Assembly (NCBI RefSeq): GCF_039652435.2
Contig: NZ_CP190246.1
Location: forward strand, 2,046,001-2,110,000
Length of the DNA stretch: 64,000 bases
Source: Niabella insulamsoli
GTDB taxonomy: Bacteria; Bacteroidota; Bacteroidia; Chitinophagales; Chitinophagaceae
Direction of reading: 5' to 3'
Shown here: positions 24,897 through 34,181 of the stretch, one piece after another
Position numbering within the stretch: position 1 is the first letter of the stretch
How the letters are laid out: every line of letters starts with the position of its first letter
Notes under the pieces: model-generated
Database searches by the model: none
Seen by the model: only the letters and a program-made list of their open reading frames with translations
Told to the model about the DNA's origin: nothing
Program-made: the position numbers and the translations under genes

Positions 24897-25766
24897 ATGA
24901 GCAGGATAGCAGAAAGCGAGTTGATCCTCAATGAGCGTGGCGCGGTCTACCATCTTGATCTGCGCCCCGAAGAAATTGCTGGCACAGTCGTTACCGTTGG
25001 CGATCCCGACCGGGTGAAAGAATTCAGCAAGTATTTTGACAACATTGAAGTGCAACGCGCGCACCGCGAGTTTATCTCGCACACGGGCAACATTGGGGGC
25101 AAGCGGCTTACCGTGCTTTCGTCCGGCATTGGGCCCGACAACATTGATATTGTGATGAACGAACTTGATGCTTTGGTTAATATCGATTTTGAAAGCAGAA
25201 CGGTAAAGGATCAGCTTCGCGCAATTAATATTATTCGAGTGGGTACTTCCGGCGCTTTGCAGGGCGATATTGAAGTGGATGATTTTGTAGCTTCTACCCA
25301 TGGGCTGGGCATTGATAACCTGTTGAATTTTTATTTGCATGAAGCCAATGGCGAGGAAACGCAGTTACTGCAATCTTTTATTACTCATGTTCAGATGAAG
25401 GGCGCACCATATATCACCGGCGCCGCCCCTTCCCTGCTTAAAAATTTTACGCAGGCATTTCATCAGGGTATCACAGTAACCTGTCCCGGCTTTTACGGGC
25501 CCCAGGGCAGAGTGCTGCGGTTGGGCATCAGTAATCCCAACCTCATCGACCGGCTTACCGATTTTAGTTTTGGCCAGCATCGCATTACGAATTTTGAAAT
25601 GGAAACTGCCGCTATTTACGGGTTGGGAAAATTGCTTGGCCATCATTGCCTGGCGTTAAACGCGATTGTCGCCAATCGGGTAAAAAAAGAATTTAGTAAA
25701 GACGGAAAAGCAGCTGTTGAAAAGCTGATCCAAAAATTTTTGGAGATATTTGTGGCCGATCTTTAA
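24897..25766 (+). CDS. Nucleoside phosphorylase (uridine phosphorylase-like)
   Basis: A 289-residue cytoplasmic enzyme of the PNP/UDP phosphorylase family, which releases bases from nucleosides with phosphate. The phosphate-binding motif TVVTVGDPDRVKEFSKYFD (~32-50), the nucleoside-site VGTSGALQGDIEVDDF (~117) and the signature FEMETAAIYGLGKLLGH (~243) are visible. The longer Bacteroidota form is most like uridine phosphorylase, but substrate preference is not certain. It is followed by dapF after 26 bp. Confidence 0.9.
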   Translation: MSRIAESELILNERGAVYHLDLRPEEIAGTVVTVGDPDRVKEFSKYFDNIEVQRAHREFISHTGNIGGKRLTVLSSGIGPDNIDIVMNELDALVNIDFESRTVKDQLRAINIIRVGTSGALQGDIEVDDFVASTHGLGIDNLLNFYLHEANGEETQLLQSFITHVQMKGAPYITGAAPSLLKNFTQAFHQGITVTCPGFYGPQGRVLRLGISNPNLIDRLTDFSFGQHRITNFEMETAAIYGLGKLLGHHCLALNAIVANRVKKEFSKDGKAAVEKLIQKFLEIFVADL

Positions 25767-25792
25767 GAATGTTTAATTAGATAAAAGAAAAT

Positions 25793-26566
25793 ATGCGTTT
25801 TTATAAATACCAGGGAACTGGGAATGATTTTGTGATTGTCGATAATCGGGAAGTTAATCACAGCGCTTTGTCGCAGCAAACGATTCAGCATATCTGTGAC
25901 CGCAGGTTTGGTGTGGGGGCCGATGGTTTTATGCTGTTAAATAATAAATCAGGTTACGATTTTGAAATGATTTATTACAATGCTGATGGCCGCGAAGGAA
26001 GTATGTGCGGTAACGGAGGCAGGTGTATTGTACAATTTGCCCACGATATTGGCATTAGCAAAAGTGACTTTAATTTTTTAGCAGTTGACGGTATTCATCT
26101 TGCTCATATTGAGAAAGATTGGGTGTCGTTAAAAATGAGTGATGTTGCTGCGGTGCAGCATTTTGAAAACTACGCGTTGCTCGATACGGGTTCACCACAC
26201 TATGTAAAAAAAGTGGCTGATGTAGCGGCCGTGCAAGTTGTTAATGAGGGCCGCGACATTCGTTACAGCGAAACCTTTAAAGAAGCTGGCGTGAACGTAA
26301 ATTTTGTTGAAGTAATCAACCATCAAAGCTTGAAAGTCAGGACCTACGAGCGCGGCGTGGAAGATGAAACTTTTTCCTGCGGAACCGGAGCGACGGCGGC
26401 GGCGTTGGTAAACTATTATAACGAAACAGGCGAAAATTCGATCGACATTGAGGTGCTGGGCGGGCGGCTTAATATCAGTTTTAACCGGAACGCCGACGGC
26501 AGTTATGACAATATCTGGCTGAAAGGGCCTGCGCAAAAAGTATTCTCAGGCACTTTTCCTATCTAA
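25793..26566 (+). CDS. dapF: Diaminopimelate epimerase
   Basis: A 257-residue enzyme that converts LL- to meso-diaminopimelate for lysine and peptidoglycan synthesis. Both catalytic cysteines are in place: MCGNGGRC (about Cys73) and SCGTGATAAAL (about Cys198). The start MRFYKYQGTGNDFVIVDN is canonical. It lies between the nucleoside phosphorylase and a Nudix gene, probably in one transcript. Confidence 0.96.
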   Translation: MRFYKYQGTGNDFVIVDNREVNHSALSQQTIQHICDRRFGVGADGFMLLNNKSGYDFEMIYYNADGREGSMCGNGGRCIVQFAHDIGISKSDFNFLAVDGIHLAHIEKDWVSLKMSDVAAVQHFENYALLDTGSPHYVKKVADVAAVQVVNEGRDIRYSETFKEAGVNVNFVEVINHQSLKVRTYERGVEDETFSCGTGATAAALVNYYNETGENSIDIEVLGGRLNISFNRNADGSYDNIWLKGPAQKVFSGTFPI

Positions 26567-26578
26567 ATAAGGCAATTC

Positions 26579-27058
26579 ATGACGACGGCAATCACCTCCA
26601 TCAACCTGCGTGTTTATGGTGTATTAATGAATGATCAAAAACAGGTATTGGTCAGCGATGAGCGCATTTATTATCAAAACCTGGAAGTAACAAAATTTCC
26701 CGGCGGCGGGCTTGAGTTGGGCGAAGGAACCAGGGATTGCGTGATCAGGGAGAGTAAAGAAGAACTAGGTATTGATGTTACTGTGGTCGATCATATTTAT
26801 ACCACCGACTTTTTTCAACAATCTGCGTTTAATCCTGAACATCAGATCATATCTGTTTATTATTTAATAAAACCCTTGGAGCCGCTCCGCGTTTATGTGA
26901 ATAATAAAGGACCTGTCTATCCCAAAGAGATTGCAGAAATCTTCAGGTTTGTCGATTGGGAGTTTTTTGATGAAAACGTCATGTCGCTGCCTATCGACAA
27001 AGTAGTAGCCCGGTTGGTAAAGGAAAAATACGCAACAGCCGAGCCTTTTATTTTTTAG
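26579..27058 (+). CDS. Nudix hydrolase
   Basis: A 159-residue protein with a complete Nudix box (GGGLELGEGTRDCVIRESKE followed by ELGI, ~residues 41-64), which hydrolyses nucleoside diphosphate-X compounds with Mg2+. The substrate is not apparent. It starts 12 bp after dapF. Its last 11 bp overlap the convergent end of the permease gene. Confidence 0.9.
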   Translation: MTTAITSINLRVYGVLMNDQKQVLVSDERIYYQNLEVTKFPGGGLELGEGTRDCVIRESKEELGIDVTVVDHIYTTDFFQQSAFNPEHQIISVYYLIKPLEPLRVYVNNKGPVYPKEIAEIFRFVDWEFFDENVMSLPIDKVVARLVKEKYATAEPFIF

Positions 27059-28133
27059 GGTGTTCGTCAATAAGATCGGGAGACAATCTATCTGGCTTTT
27101 CGTCGGTCGGATCGTCAGGATAATCGTGAACAAATTCATTCATATAGATATCATAAAGCACGATCAGATAGCTTAATAAAAGCGGCCCGAAGACTAAACC
27201 CACAAAGCCAAAAAGGCTTAAGCCGAGGAGCACACCCATAATAGTAATCACCGGATGGGTGTCCCCTATTCTTTTCAGTAAAGTAATTCTGGCCACATAA
27301 TCAACGTTGCCGGTAATTACGATGTGGTAGAGTAAAAGCAAACTTGCATTCAGCGTATCGCCTGTGGCAAACATATAGATCGTAACCGGAACCCACACAA
27401 TCATGGTTCCCACTACAGGAAAGAACGCACACACCCCCGTCAGAAATCCATATAATCCCCAGTCTTCCACACCAAATAATACATAACCTACGGTGGCTAC
27501 AATACCCTGGATAACCGATATAAGCGGGATACCAAGCGCGTTGGCAATCACCACTTTTTTCGTTTCGTCCGAAAGCATTTTTACATTTCTTCTTTTCAGC
27601 GGAACAGCCTTGCTTAAATATTTTTCAATTTGAGCGCCATTGTAAAACATATAATAAAGAATGAATAGCATGATGGCCAGGTTCGAAACTAGGTTTAGCG
27701 TGCTATTCAACACTTTGGGAACAAAGGCTGTGATTTTATTAACCACATTCGACAAGGTATTTTCTGAAATGAGGTTGAAGCCAACTTTTCCCTGAATAAC
27801 GCTAATGGTTTGTTTGGCTGATTCAAGGATGCGATTGGGATCTTCCAGTACGGCGTTGATTTTCGGGCTGATTAATGTTATCGCCAGGCTAATGGGAATG
27901 CCGATAACAATCAGATAGAATATGATGAAACCCAGAGCCGTCCAGCCCTTCTTCCATTTTTTCTCATACACCAATTGAAAATATCTTTTCCGGCTTACAA
28001 CGTACAAGGTCACCGCACCCAACAGGCCGGGTAAAAAAGCTACCAACTCTTTGATTACTGTAACGATCAGCAGTAATATGATAGCCAGGATTAAAATTTG
28101 TTTGATCCGTTGGTTAAATAGTTGTTGCGACAT
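27048..28133 (-). CDS. AI-2E family transporter (PerM/TqsA-like)
   Basis: A 361-residue inner-membrane protein with about eight helices. Recognisable parts are the N-terminal pair (ILILAIILLLIVTVIKELVA, LLGAVTLYVVSRKRYF), a central soluble stretch (LISPKINAVLEDPNRI) and the C-terminal block GDTHPVITIMGVLLGLSLFG plus FGPLLLSYLIVLYDIY, which is diagnostic for the family. Members export autoinducer-2 or other small molecules, or ions. The cargo is unknown here. It is a single gene on the minus strand. Confidence 0.9.
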   Translation of the reverse strand: MSQQLFNQRIKQILILAIILLLIVTVIKELVAFLPGLLGAVTLYVVSRKRYFQLVYEKKWKKGWTALGFIIFYLIVIGIPISLAITLISPKINAVLEDPNRILESAKQTISVIQGKVGFNLISENTLSNVVNKITAFVPKVLNSTLNLVSNLAIMLFILYYMFYNGAQIEKYLSKAVPLKRRNVKMLSDETKKVVIANALGIPLISVIQGIVATVGYVLFGVEDWGLYGFLTGVCAFFPVVGTMIVWVPVTIYMFATGDTLNASLLLLYHIVITGNVDYVARITLLKRIGDTHPVITIMGVLLGLSLFGFVGLVFGPLLLSYLIVLYDIYMNEFVHDYPDDPTDEKPDRLSPDLIDEHPKK

Positions 28134-28226
28134 AGTGATTTGGAATAAGCGGGTTCGTTTATAAAGATATAGGATTACTATCTATATATTAAAAATCATA
28201 CCAATTTATTGGCCAGCCATTATCAG

Positions 28227-29015
28227 CTATTTTAGTTCCAACTGCGCCACAATAGGAAGGTGGTCGGATGCGTAGGATTCATCCACAACTTCGTGATGAA
28301 TTACTTTAAAGTGCCCGCCTCTTTTGAAGGCCAGAAAATCGATCGCCTTTCTTGGATTGATAACAGGGATCGTGGGCTTGCAGTCGCTACAGGTTCTGAC
28401 AAATTTTTTGTCCAGTATTTTGATAACTTCAGAATGTTGCTCGGCGTTAAAATCACCGCCGATGATATAAGGCAATTTATAACCGCCACTGATCTTATTG
28501 ATCGCTTCAATTTGAAGCAAACGGTTGGTAGGCTGTTTTTGAGCGTCGAGATGTGTGCTTGCAAAAATAATTTTCTGTCCATTCGGAAGTGTTACAACGG
28601 CCTGAGCCAATACTCGGCGTTCCCCTTTTGTCGCCGAATCCATGGGCAAACGAAAAGTTTGTGTTTCCGACAGCGGATATTTTGAAAGAATGGCCACGCC
28701 ATAATCGCCACCGTCATGATCAATGGCCTTTGCAAAATAAAAGGCTTTCATGCCGGTTTTTTGCGCCAGTAAAACCGCTTCGTCGATCCGCCCGCTTCTG
28801 CCGGTGTTCACATCTACTTCCTGCAAGGCCACCAGGTCGGGCTGCTGCTTGCTGATCGCTTTTGCAATCGCATCCACATCAATAAGATCGGGTTTGGAAG
28901 GTGGATTACAATGATGAATATTATAGCTCATCACTTTCAGAGATCGCTGTGCAGAGGAGGGCATCGCCATCAATGAGAAAAAAATAACACTAACATAAAA
29001 GCAAAGACATTTCAT
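28227..29015 (-). CDS. Secreted endonuclease/exonuclease/phosphatase family hydrolase
   Basis: A 262-residue protein with a signal peptide (to SSAQR, ~23 residues). It has the EEP catalytic set: VMSYNIHH (Asn), VALQEVDVNT (Glu), FASTHLDAQ (His), GGDFNAEQHS (Asp/Asn) and a terminal YASDHLPIVAQLEL (Asp-His). It is a metal-dependent phosphoesterase acting in the periplasm or outside. The substrate could be nucleic acid, an inositol phosphate or a phospholipid headgroup. Confidence 0.9.
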   Translation of the reverse strand: MKCLCFYVSVIFFSLMAMPSSAQRSLKVMSYNIHHCNPPSKPDLIDVDAIAKAISKQQPDLVALQEVDVNTGRSGRIDEAVLLAQKTGMKAFYFAKAIDHDGGDYGVAILSKYPLSETQTFRLPMDSATKGERRVLAQAVVTLPNGQKIIFASTHLDAQKQPTNRLLQIEAINKISGGYKLPYIIGGDFNAEQHSEVIKILDKKFVRTCSDCKPTIPVINPRKAIDFLAFKRGGHFKVIHHEVVDESYASDHLPIVAQLELK

Positions 29016-29166
29016 ATTTAAAGGTTTATTGTAAAGCCATGATCACCGTCGCTTGCTACGTTGCAATCAGCCGGCAGGCGGGCCTTACTTATTTCATAGC
29101 ACTGGAATTTCTGGGTTTAAATTTATAACGATTCTTTAAAAGATCACAAAAGTATTTGCATTTGTC

Positions 29167-29174
29167 TATTTTTG
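29167..29174 (+). promoter_or_regulatory. -7 box of the DeoR-family gene
   Basis: TATTTTTG matches TAnnTTTG. It overlaps the most upstream possible ATG (29172), which supports the ATG at 29199 as the real start. Confidence 0.5.
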
Positions 29175-29198
29175 ATATTATCATATAGTCAAGTATTC

Positions 29199-29963
29199 AT
29201 GAGCAATTTAATTGAGCGCCATCAGCATATTATTGAACTGATTAAAAAAGAAGGGAACATAAAGGTCACCGATCTTTGCCAGGATTTGAATGTTTCTTCG
29301 GTTACCATCCGAAAGGATCTTCAGTTTCTTGAAGATAAAAAATTGCTCTTTCGAACTCATGGTGGCGCAACGATCAGTAACCCGTATATAGCCGATCGGC
29401 ACGTGGATGAGAAAGTGACTTTGCAGGCCATTGAAAAGCAGCGAATCGGCGAATATGCGGCCAGCCTTGTTGAGCCGAATGATTGTATTTTAATCGCATC
29501 GGGCACTACTGTTCAGTTTTTTGCAAGAAATATCACCGCTAATGAGGGATTGACCGTTGTCACTTCCGCATTGAACGTAGCGCTCGAGCTGATCCATCAC
29601 CAGGGCGTGGAAGTGATTCAATTGGGCGGGTTGATGCGGAAGACCTCAGCATCTGTCACAGGCGTTTATGCAGAAACCGTCTTGCAGGATTTTTCGTGCA
29701 GTAAACTTTTTTTGGGCGTCGATGGGATCGATGTGAATTTCGGACTTACCACTTCAAACATGATGGAAGCATTGCTCAACAAAAAAATGATCAGCGCGGC
29801 TCAAAAAACGATTATCCTCGCCGATTCAAGTAAATTTGGCAAACTGGGTTTTGGAAAAATTTGTCCGCTCGATGATATCGAGCAAATTATAACAGACAGC
29901 AATATTTCTGAAAGAACAGTGGCTGCCATCGAAGCGATGGGCGTTGAAGTAACAGTGGTATAG
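29199..29963 (+). CDS. DeoR/GlpR-family transcriptional regulator
   Basis: A 254-residue regulator. The N-terminal DeoR HTH reads IIELIKKEGNIKVTDLCQDL, then NVSSVTIRKDLQFLE with FRTHGGA. The C-terminal sugar-phosphate-sensing domain has IASGTTVQFFARNI, LGGLMRKTSASVTG and LFLGVDGIDVNFGLT. DeoR proteins usually repress sugar catabolic genes and respond to phosphorylated intermediates. It lies tail-to-tail with the AraC-family gene (4 bp apart), at the edge of the polysaccharide region. The target is unknown. Confidence 0.92.
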   Translation: MSNLIERHQHIIELIKKEGNIKVTDLCQDLNVSSVTIRKDLQFLEDKKLLFRTHGGATISNPYIADRHVDEKVTLQAIEKQRIGEYAASLVEPNDCILIASGTTVQFFARNITANEGLTVVTSALNVALELIHHQGVEVIQLGGLMRKTSASVTGVYAETVLQDFSCSKLFLGVDGIDVNFGLTTSNMMEALLNKKMISAAQKTIILADSSKFGKLGFGKICPLDDIEQIITDSNISERTVAAIEAMGVEVTVV

Positions 29964-29967
29964 CGTG

Positions 29968-30873
29968 CTAATCCTTATTCACCGACCGGTATTTAACCGG
30001 CGGCATACCTGTTACCTGTTTAAATCTTTTTGAAAAATAATAGGGATCGTCGAAACCCAGCGTGAGCGCTATTTCTTTGATCGACTTATCCGTAAAATCC
30101 AATTGCTGGCAGGCCTGCTGGATTTTCATTTGCATGAAATAATCCATAGGCGCATACCCTGTTTTTTGCTTAAATAAATTGGAAAAACGTGAGATCGAAT
30201 AATTAGAATAATTGCTGATATCCCGAAGCGTCAGCATATCGGTAATATGCTCCTGCATGTAAAGAATGGCATTGTCAACACAATCATTCTTGGTAGTTTG
30301 AGACGCAGGGTAATGGCGCGAGTTATAAATAAAAACGGATAAAAACTGCGACAGGCAAAGATTGGCGAAGAACAGGTTATCCAGGCTATAACCCAACTCC
30401 AGCGTTTTGTACATCTTTGTAAATAACGCCACCAATTCGCCATTGTCTTTAACATGCTTTGGCTTAAAATGCTCTTTAACGGTGTGAAGATTATTTAAGT
30501 CAGGCAGGCTGTTGCCGCCAAAATGAATCCAGTAAATGCTCCATGGATCATGATCGGCTGAAGCGTATGCATGTTCTATATTTTGCGGCAGTATAAAAAA
30601 TTCGTTGGGGCCCACTTCATGCTTTTCCCCGTCAATCTCATACCACCCGTATCCATCCACGCAATAAAAAAGAAAATTTTCATGCAAGCCATGCCTGCGG
30701 CGGGTAAGATGTCCCTTTGCTTTGGGATAGAAGCCCAGACTCGCAATATATAAATGGTTGAGTAGGGCATTACTCTGTATGACTGACTTCAGCACAGGAC
30801 GCGGAATCTCTATCCGCTGCCTGCCTATTCCATACCAGATATTTTTATGAGATCCTTGTTTTACTTCATCCAT
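29968..30873 (-). CDS. AraC-family transcriptional regulator
   Basis: A 301-residue regulator. The N-terminal cupin-like ligand domain includes YGWYEIDGEKHEVGPNEFFI and LPQNIEHAYASADHDPWSIY. The C-terminal double HTH has LRDISNYSNYSISRFSNLFK and IKEIALTLGFDDPYYFSKRF. This is the AraC/RhaS layout typical of sugar-responsive activators. Given the GH78 rhamnosidase and sulfatases nearby, control of glycan use is plausible but unproven. Confidence 0.92.
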   Translation of the reverse strand: MDEVKQGSHKNIWYGIGRQRIEIPRPVLKSVIQSNALLNHLYIASLGFYPKAKGHLTRRRHGLHENFLFYCVDGYGWYEIDGEKHEVGPNEFFILPQNIEHAYASADHDPWSIYWIHFGGNSLPDLNNLHTVKEHFKPKHVKDNGELVALFTKMYKTLELGYSLDNLFFANLCLSQFLSVFIYNSRHYPASQTTKNDCVDNAILYMQEHITDMLTLRDISNYSNYSISRFSNLFKQKTGYAPMDYFMQMKIQQACQQLDFTDKSIKEIALTLGFDDPYYFSKRFKQVTGMPPVKYRSVNKD

Positions 30874-31016
30874 ATTTCATCATGACATAAAGGTGAAACA
30901 AAAAACTTCGTCATCAGCGGATTGATTTCGTTCGTATCATTTCCGGCCTTCAAATCTAATTTAAATTTTTTCGTAACACAACAGGCGATTTTAAAACAAC
31001 ATAAGTAAGTACGCTT

Positions 31017-31406
31017 TTAATTTTCGCTGGCTTTGCTTCCGGCAAGAGCTTTTTGAATGGTAGTGACAAGGTCGTCGAGATCGAACGGTTTGGCTAAAAA
31101 ATATTCGGCGCCGGCATTGGAAGCAAGTTTTGAAATTTCGCTGTTAGCCGAAAAATACACCACCGGAATGTTTTTAAGATCTTGCTCCTGCTTAAGCTCC
31201 TGAGTGGCGACAATACCCCCTTTCGGAGGGATCCAGTTATCCATGAAAATTACGCCTGGAGCGCATTCTCGTACTTTGCTTGTAACATCGCTGCAATTGG
31301 TGAACGTGCTGATCTTCCACCCATGCTCCTGCAAAACGTATTTACAAATAGATAAAATATCTTCATCATCATCAAAAATGGCAACATCTATATTTTCTTC
31401 GCTCAT
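31017..31406 (-). CDS. Stand-alone response-regulator receiver protein
   Basis: A 129-residue CheY-like protein consisting of a receiver domain only. The acidic pocket is DDDED near the N-terminus, the phospho-acceptor Asp lies in VIFMDNWIPP, the Ser/Thr-type switch is YFSANSE and the Lys is in FLAKPFDLDDL. There is no output domain, so it must act by protein contact, perhaps with the hybrid kinases at 45-50 kb. It has no adjacent kinase. Confidence 0.9.
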   Translation of the reverse strand: MSEENIDVAIFDDDEDILSICKYVLQEHGWKISTFTNCSDVTSKVRECAPGVIFMDNWIPPKGGIVATQELKQEQDLKNIPVVYFSANSEISKLASNAGAEYFLAKPFDLDDLVTTIQKALAGSKASEN

Positions 31407-31535
31407 AGCTCTTTAAAAAAGTAAAGTTAACAATTAAAGCACAAATGGAAGGGACAACGCCTGCGCCGGATGGCAAAAAATCCTCAATTATCCTTTTTTA
31501 CGGTCCCGAAAAATATAATTAGGAAGGCCACTTAT

Positions 31536-32543
31536 TTAGTTGTAATTCCCCGATACGAACATCCAGCTATTTCCTTTGATATCGGTGACCTTGACGCAAG
31601 CTTTTACGCCCTCTTGTTTTGGAATGCTGGCAGCTGTGCTGATGAGCTGCTGGTTGCCCAGATCCGGCGCAAGCTTCCACCATTGATATTGGATTTTAGC
31701 CTTGTCCTCAGCCAGCTTGCCGTTGTACTTATAGCTCACGGCCAGCTTACCGGCTTTATCCACAAGCGTAATTTGACTTGCATAAGGAAGATCGGGCCTG
31801 GATCCGATTTTATATTTCTTTTTGATTGCCTGGAAATAGGCCTCGCGCTCTTTTTCAGTAAGGCCGCGTTCTATAAACATGGACGCCAGCCAGTTGAAAT
31901 CGGTCGAGTTGGTTTCAATGCCCACGCCATAACCCAGGCGTCGACTCCAGCTGCGGTCTACACTAGCCGCCTCGCCATAATATTTTCCATTGAGCCATAT
32001 CTTAGCCCTGCCCGCGCCTCCTCCTGCATCTTCAAAGCGAACATGCAAAAACGCCAGCTCAAAATAATGCAGCGGAACTTTCTGTTTGATATACGCATCT
32101 GAACGCATGGCCCTGATATCGCCCACAGCGCCAAAACCGAGGTAATAGTTGCCCCAGCCAGATATGATAGCTTCCCAATCGGTTCCAGGCATCTTTCGGA
32201 AAACGATGGTTTGCTCTTCGGGCAGCGGAAAAGGATTTTGATTGTCGCGCACCAGCAATTTGTAATTGGCATTGGGCTGATTGGTGAAAACAACTTCGCC
32301 ATGCGCCAGATAGGGCTTCATCAACGTGGGCTTGGGCAATCCGACATAGGGCATATCTTTTCCTTTTACGGCTTTCAGAAAAGTAACCCGACCTTCGCTA
32401 TCGGTTCCGGCTTTTTCCGCTGTGTAATAGGCATCGACATAATCCAGTACAGAGGAACCGGATGTATCGCTTTGATGGTGGCACGCCGCCTGCGTTGACA
32501 AAGTGATTAACAATAATAAAAACAAGGTAATAGACCTGCTCAT
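31536..32543 (-). CDS. LamG-like/concanavalin-type lipoprotein
   Basis: A 335-residue exported lipoprotein: signal peptide MSRSITLFLLLLITLSTQAA followed by Cys in a lipobox. The body is beta-rich and Trp/Tyr-rich. The stretch VPLHYFELAFLHVRFEDAGG, then AKIWLNGKYYGEA, looks like a laminin-G or concanavalin-like sandwich, and an Ig-like end follows (KIQYQWWKLAPDLGNQQ). It is probably a surface glycan-binding or glycan-processing protein. It lies divergently from the sulfatase cluster, and a shared 160-bp intergenic region contains the 12-bp palindrome TTTGTTAACAAA. Confidence 0.6.
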   Translation of the reverse strand: MSRSITLFLLLLITLSTQAACHHQSDTSGSSVLDYVDAYYTAEKAGTDSEGRVTFLKAVKGKDMPYVGLPKPTLMKPYLAHGEVVFTNQPNANYKLLVRDNQNPFPLPEEQTIVFRKMPGTDWEAIISGWGNYYLGFGAVGDIRAMRSDAYIKQKVPLHYFELAFLHVRFEDAGGGAGRAKIWLNGKYYGEAASVDRSWSRRLGYGVGIETNSTDFNWLASMFIERGLTEKEREAYFQAIKKKYKIGSRPDLPYASQITLVDKAGKLAVSYKYNGKLAEDKAKIQYQWWKLAPDLGNQQLISTAASIPKQEGVKACVKVTDIKGNSWMFVSGNYN

Positions 32544-32620
32544 GAATAATTTTTAGTAAGATCAAAATTGATGAAAAAAGCGATGCGGCCCAAGAAATTG
32601 GGCGCGGCATCTATACCCCA

Positions 32621-32632
32621 TTTGTTAACAAA
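32621..32632. promoter_or_regulatory. Palindrome between divergent glycan genes
   Basis: TTTGTTAACAAA is a perfect 12-bp palindrome about 70 bp before the sulfatase start and 80 bp before the divergent lipoprotein gene. It may be a regulator site. No second copy was noticed. Confidence 0.3.
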
Positions 32633-32702
32633 CCTGCTTATTTTTATCGACGTCAATAAACGATTCGGTTTTTCTGAAGTCTAAGCCATCAAAAAATAAA
32701 AA

Positions 32703-34142
32703 TTGCCATCTAAACGCTTTGCTATTTTGATCAAAAAAATAAAAAAATGGTTGCCGCTTCAGCCGCTGCTACTTTTCCTGTTGGCTACGCCCGCGTTTGT
32801 CGGCGCGCAGCAGCCCAATATCATTTTGATTGTCGCGGATGATCTTGGCTGGACAGACCTTTCCTGCTATGGCAGCGATTTTTACGAAACGCCGCATCTC
32901 GACCAGCTTGCCGCCAACGGATTGAAATTTAATCAGGCCTATGCGGCGTGCACGGTTTGTTCGCCGACCCGCGCTGCGCTTATGACCGGAAAATATCCCG
33001 CAAGAACGCATATCACTGATTGGATTAAAGGATACCAACGGCCGGATGCTCCGCTGTTGCCGCCCGATTGGACGATGCACCTGCCGCTTGAAGAAACTAC
33101 GATTGCTGAGCTCTTAAAGTCAAAAGGGTACGCAACAGCATCCGTAGGAAAATGGCACCTGGGCCATGAAGAAAAATATTATCCCGAAAATCAGGGCTTT
33201 GATATTAATATTGCCGGTTATTTTAAAGGCTCACCAACCAGTTATTTTTCGCCTTACAAAAATCCCCGCCTTAAAGACGGAGACGACGGCGAACAACTTA
33301 CCGACCGCCTGACGGATGAAGCTTTAGCATTTATCGCTGCTAATAAAGAAAAGCCATTTTTTGTGTATTTACCTTTTTATGCAGTTCATACGCCGCTGAA
33401 CGCGAAACAGGAAGACCTGGATTATTTTCAAAAAAAGCAAAATCCAGAAAAGCATCACCAAAATCCCGTTTATGCAGGCCTGATCAAAAATATGGATCGA
33501 AATATCGGGAAGATGATGGCGCGTTTGGACAAACTTCAATTGACCGGGCAAACCATTGTGATTTTCACCAGTGACAACGGCGGTCTCATCGGCAATCGCC
33601 GGCAGCGCGATAAACAGGTCACTTCTAATTATCCGTTAAGAGAAGGCAAAGGAACAGCCTATGAGGGCGGGACGCGCGTTCCGGCTATTTTCTTTTGGAA
33701 AGACCATATTCAACCCGGCCAGGCCGAGGTGCCTATCATCAGTATGGATATCTTCCCCTCTATTGCATCGCTGGCTCATATCGATAAATCGAAATGGCCA
33801 CAAAATGACGGGATGGACCTCACGCCCTTTTTATTAAAAAAGCGGGCGATCGAACCGAGAAATTTATATTGGCATTATCCGCACTATCACAGCCAGGGTG
33901 CTACGCCCTACAGCGCCATCAGGCAGGGCGACTTTAAGTTGATTTATTTTTATGAAACCGGGAAGAAAGAATTGTATCACTTGTCGCGCGACGTTGGCGA
34001 GCAAAACGATATCAGCGCTGATAACAAAGAAAAAACCGATCAGTTATTTGCTGCCTTGCAGCAATGGCTCAGGCAAACAAATGCGCAATTCCCGTTACCC
34101 AATCCTGCTTATCGACAGGAGCAACAAAAGCCGCAGCAGTAA
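32703..34142 (+). CDS. Secreted Cys-type sulfatase (S1 family)
   Basis: A 479-residue protein starting at TTG. A second TTG at 32727 would give a more compact signal peptide (IKKIKKWLPLQPLLLFLLAT...GAQ). The metal site PNIILIVADDLGWTDLSCYG and the signature CSPTRAALMTGKYPAR (Cys86 in long numbering) mark an active formylglycine sulfatase. KWHLGH and FTSDNGG supply further conserved residues. It is first in a run of four sulfatases, a glycosidase and an esterase, likely one operon for a sulfated glycan. The next gene is 40 bp downstream. Confidence 0.92.
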   Translation: MPSKRFAILIKKIKKWLPLQPLLLFLLATPAFVGAQQPNIILIVADDLGWTDLSCYGSDFYETPHLDQLAANGLKFNQAYAACTVCSPTRAALMTGKYPARTHITDWIKGYQRPDAPLLPPDWTMHLPLEETTIAELLKSKGYATASVGKWHLGHEEKYYPENQGFDINIAGYFKGSPTSYFSPYKNPRLKDGDDGEQLTDRLTDEALAFIAANKEKPFFVYLPFYAVHTPLNAKQEDLDYFQKKQNPEKHHQNPVYAGLIKNMDRNIGKMMARLDKLQLTGQTIVIFTSDNGGLIGNRRQRDKQVTSNYPLREGKGTAYEGGTRVPAIFFWKDHIQPGQAEVPIISMDIFPSIASLAHIDKSKWPQNDGMDLTPFLLKKRAIEPRNLYWHYPHYHSQGATPYSAIRQGDFKLIYFYETGKKELYHLSRDVGEQNDISADNKEKTDQLFAALQQWLRQTNAQFPLPNPAYRQEQQKPQQ

Positions 34143-34181
34143 AAGGGAATCGGCATAAATTGCAGCATCTTAAATTATATT

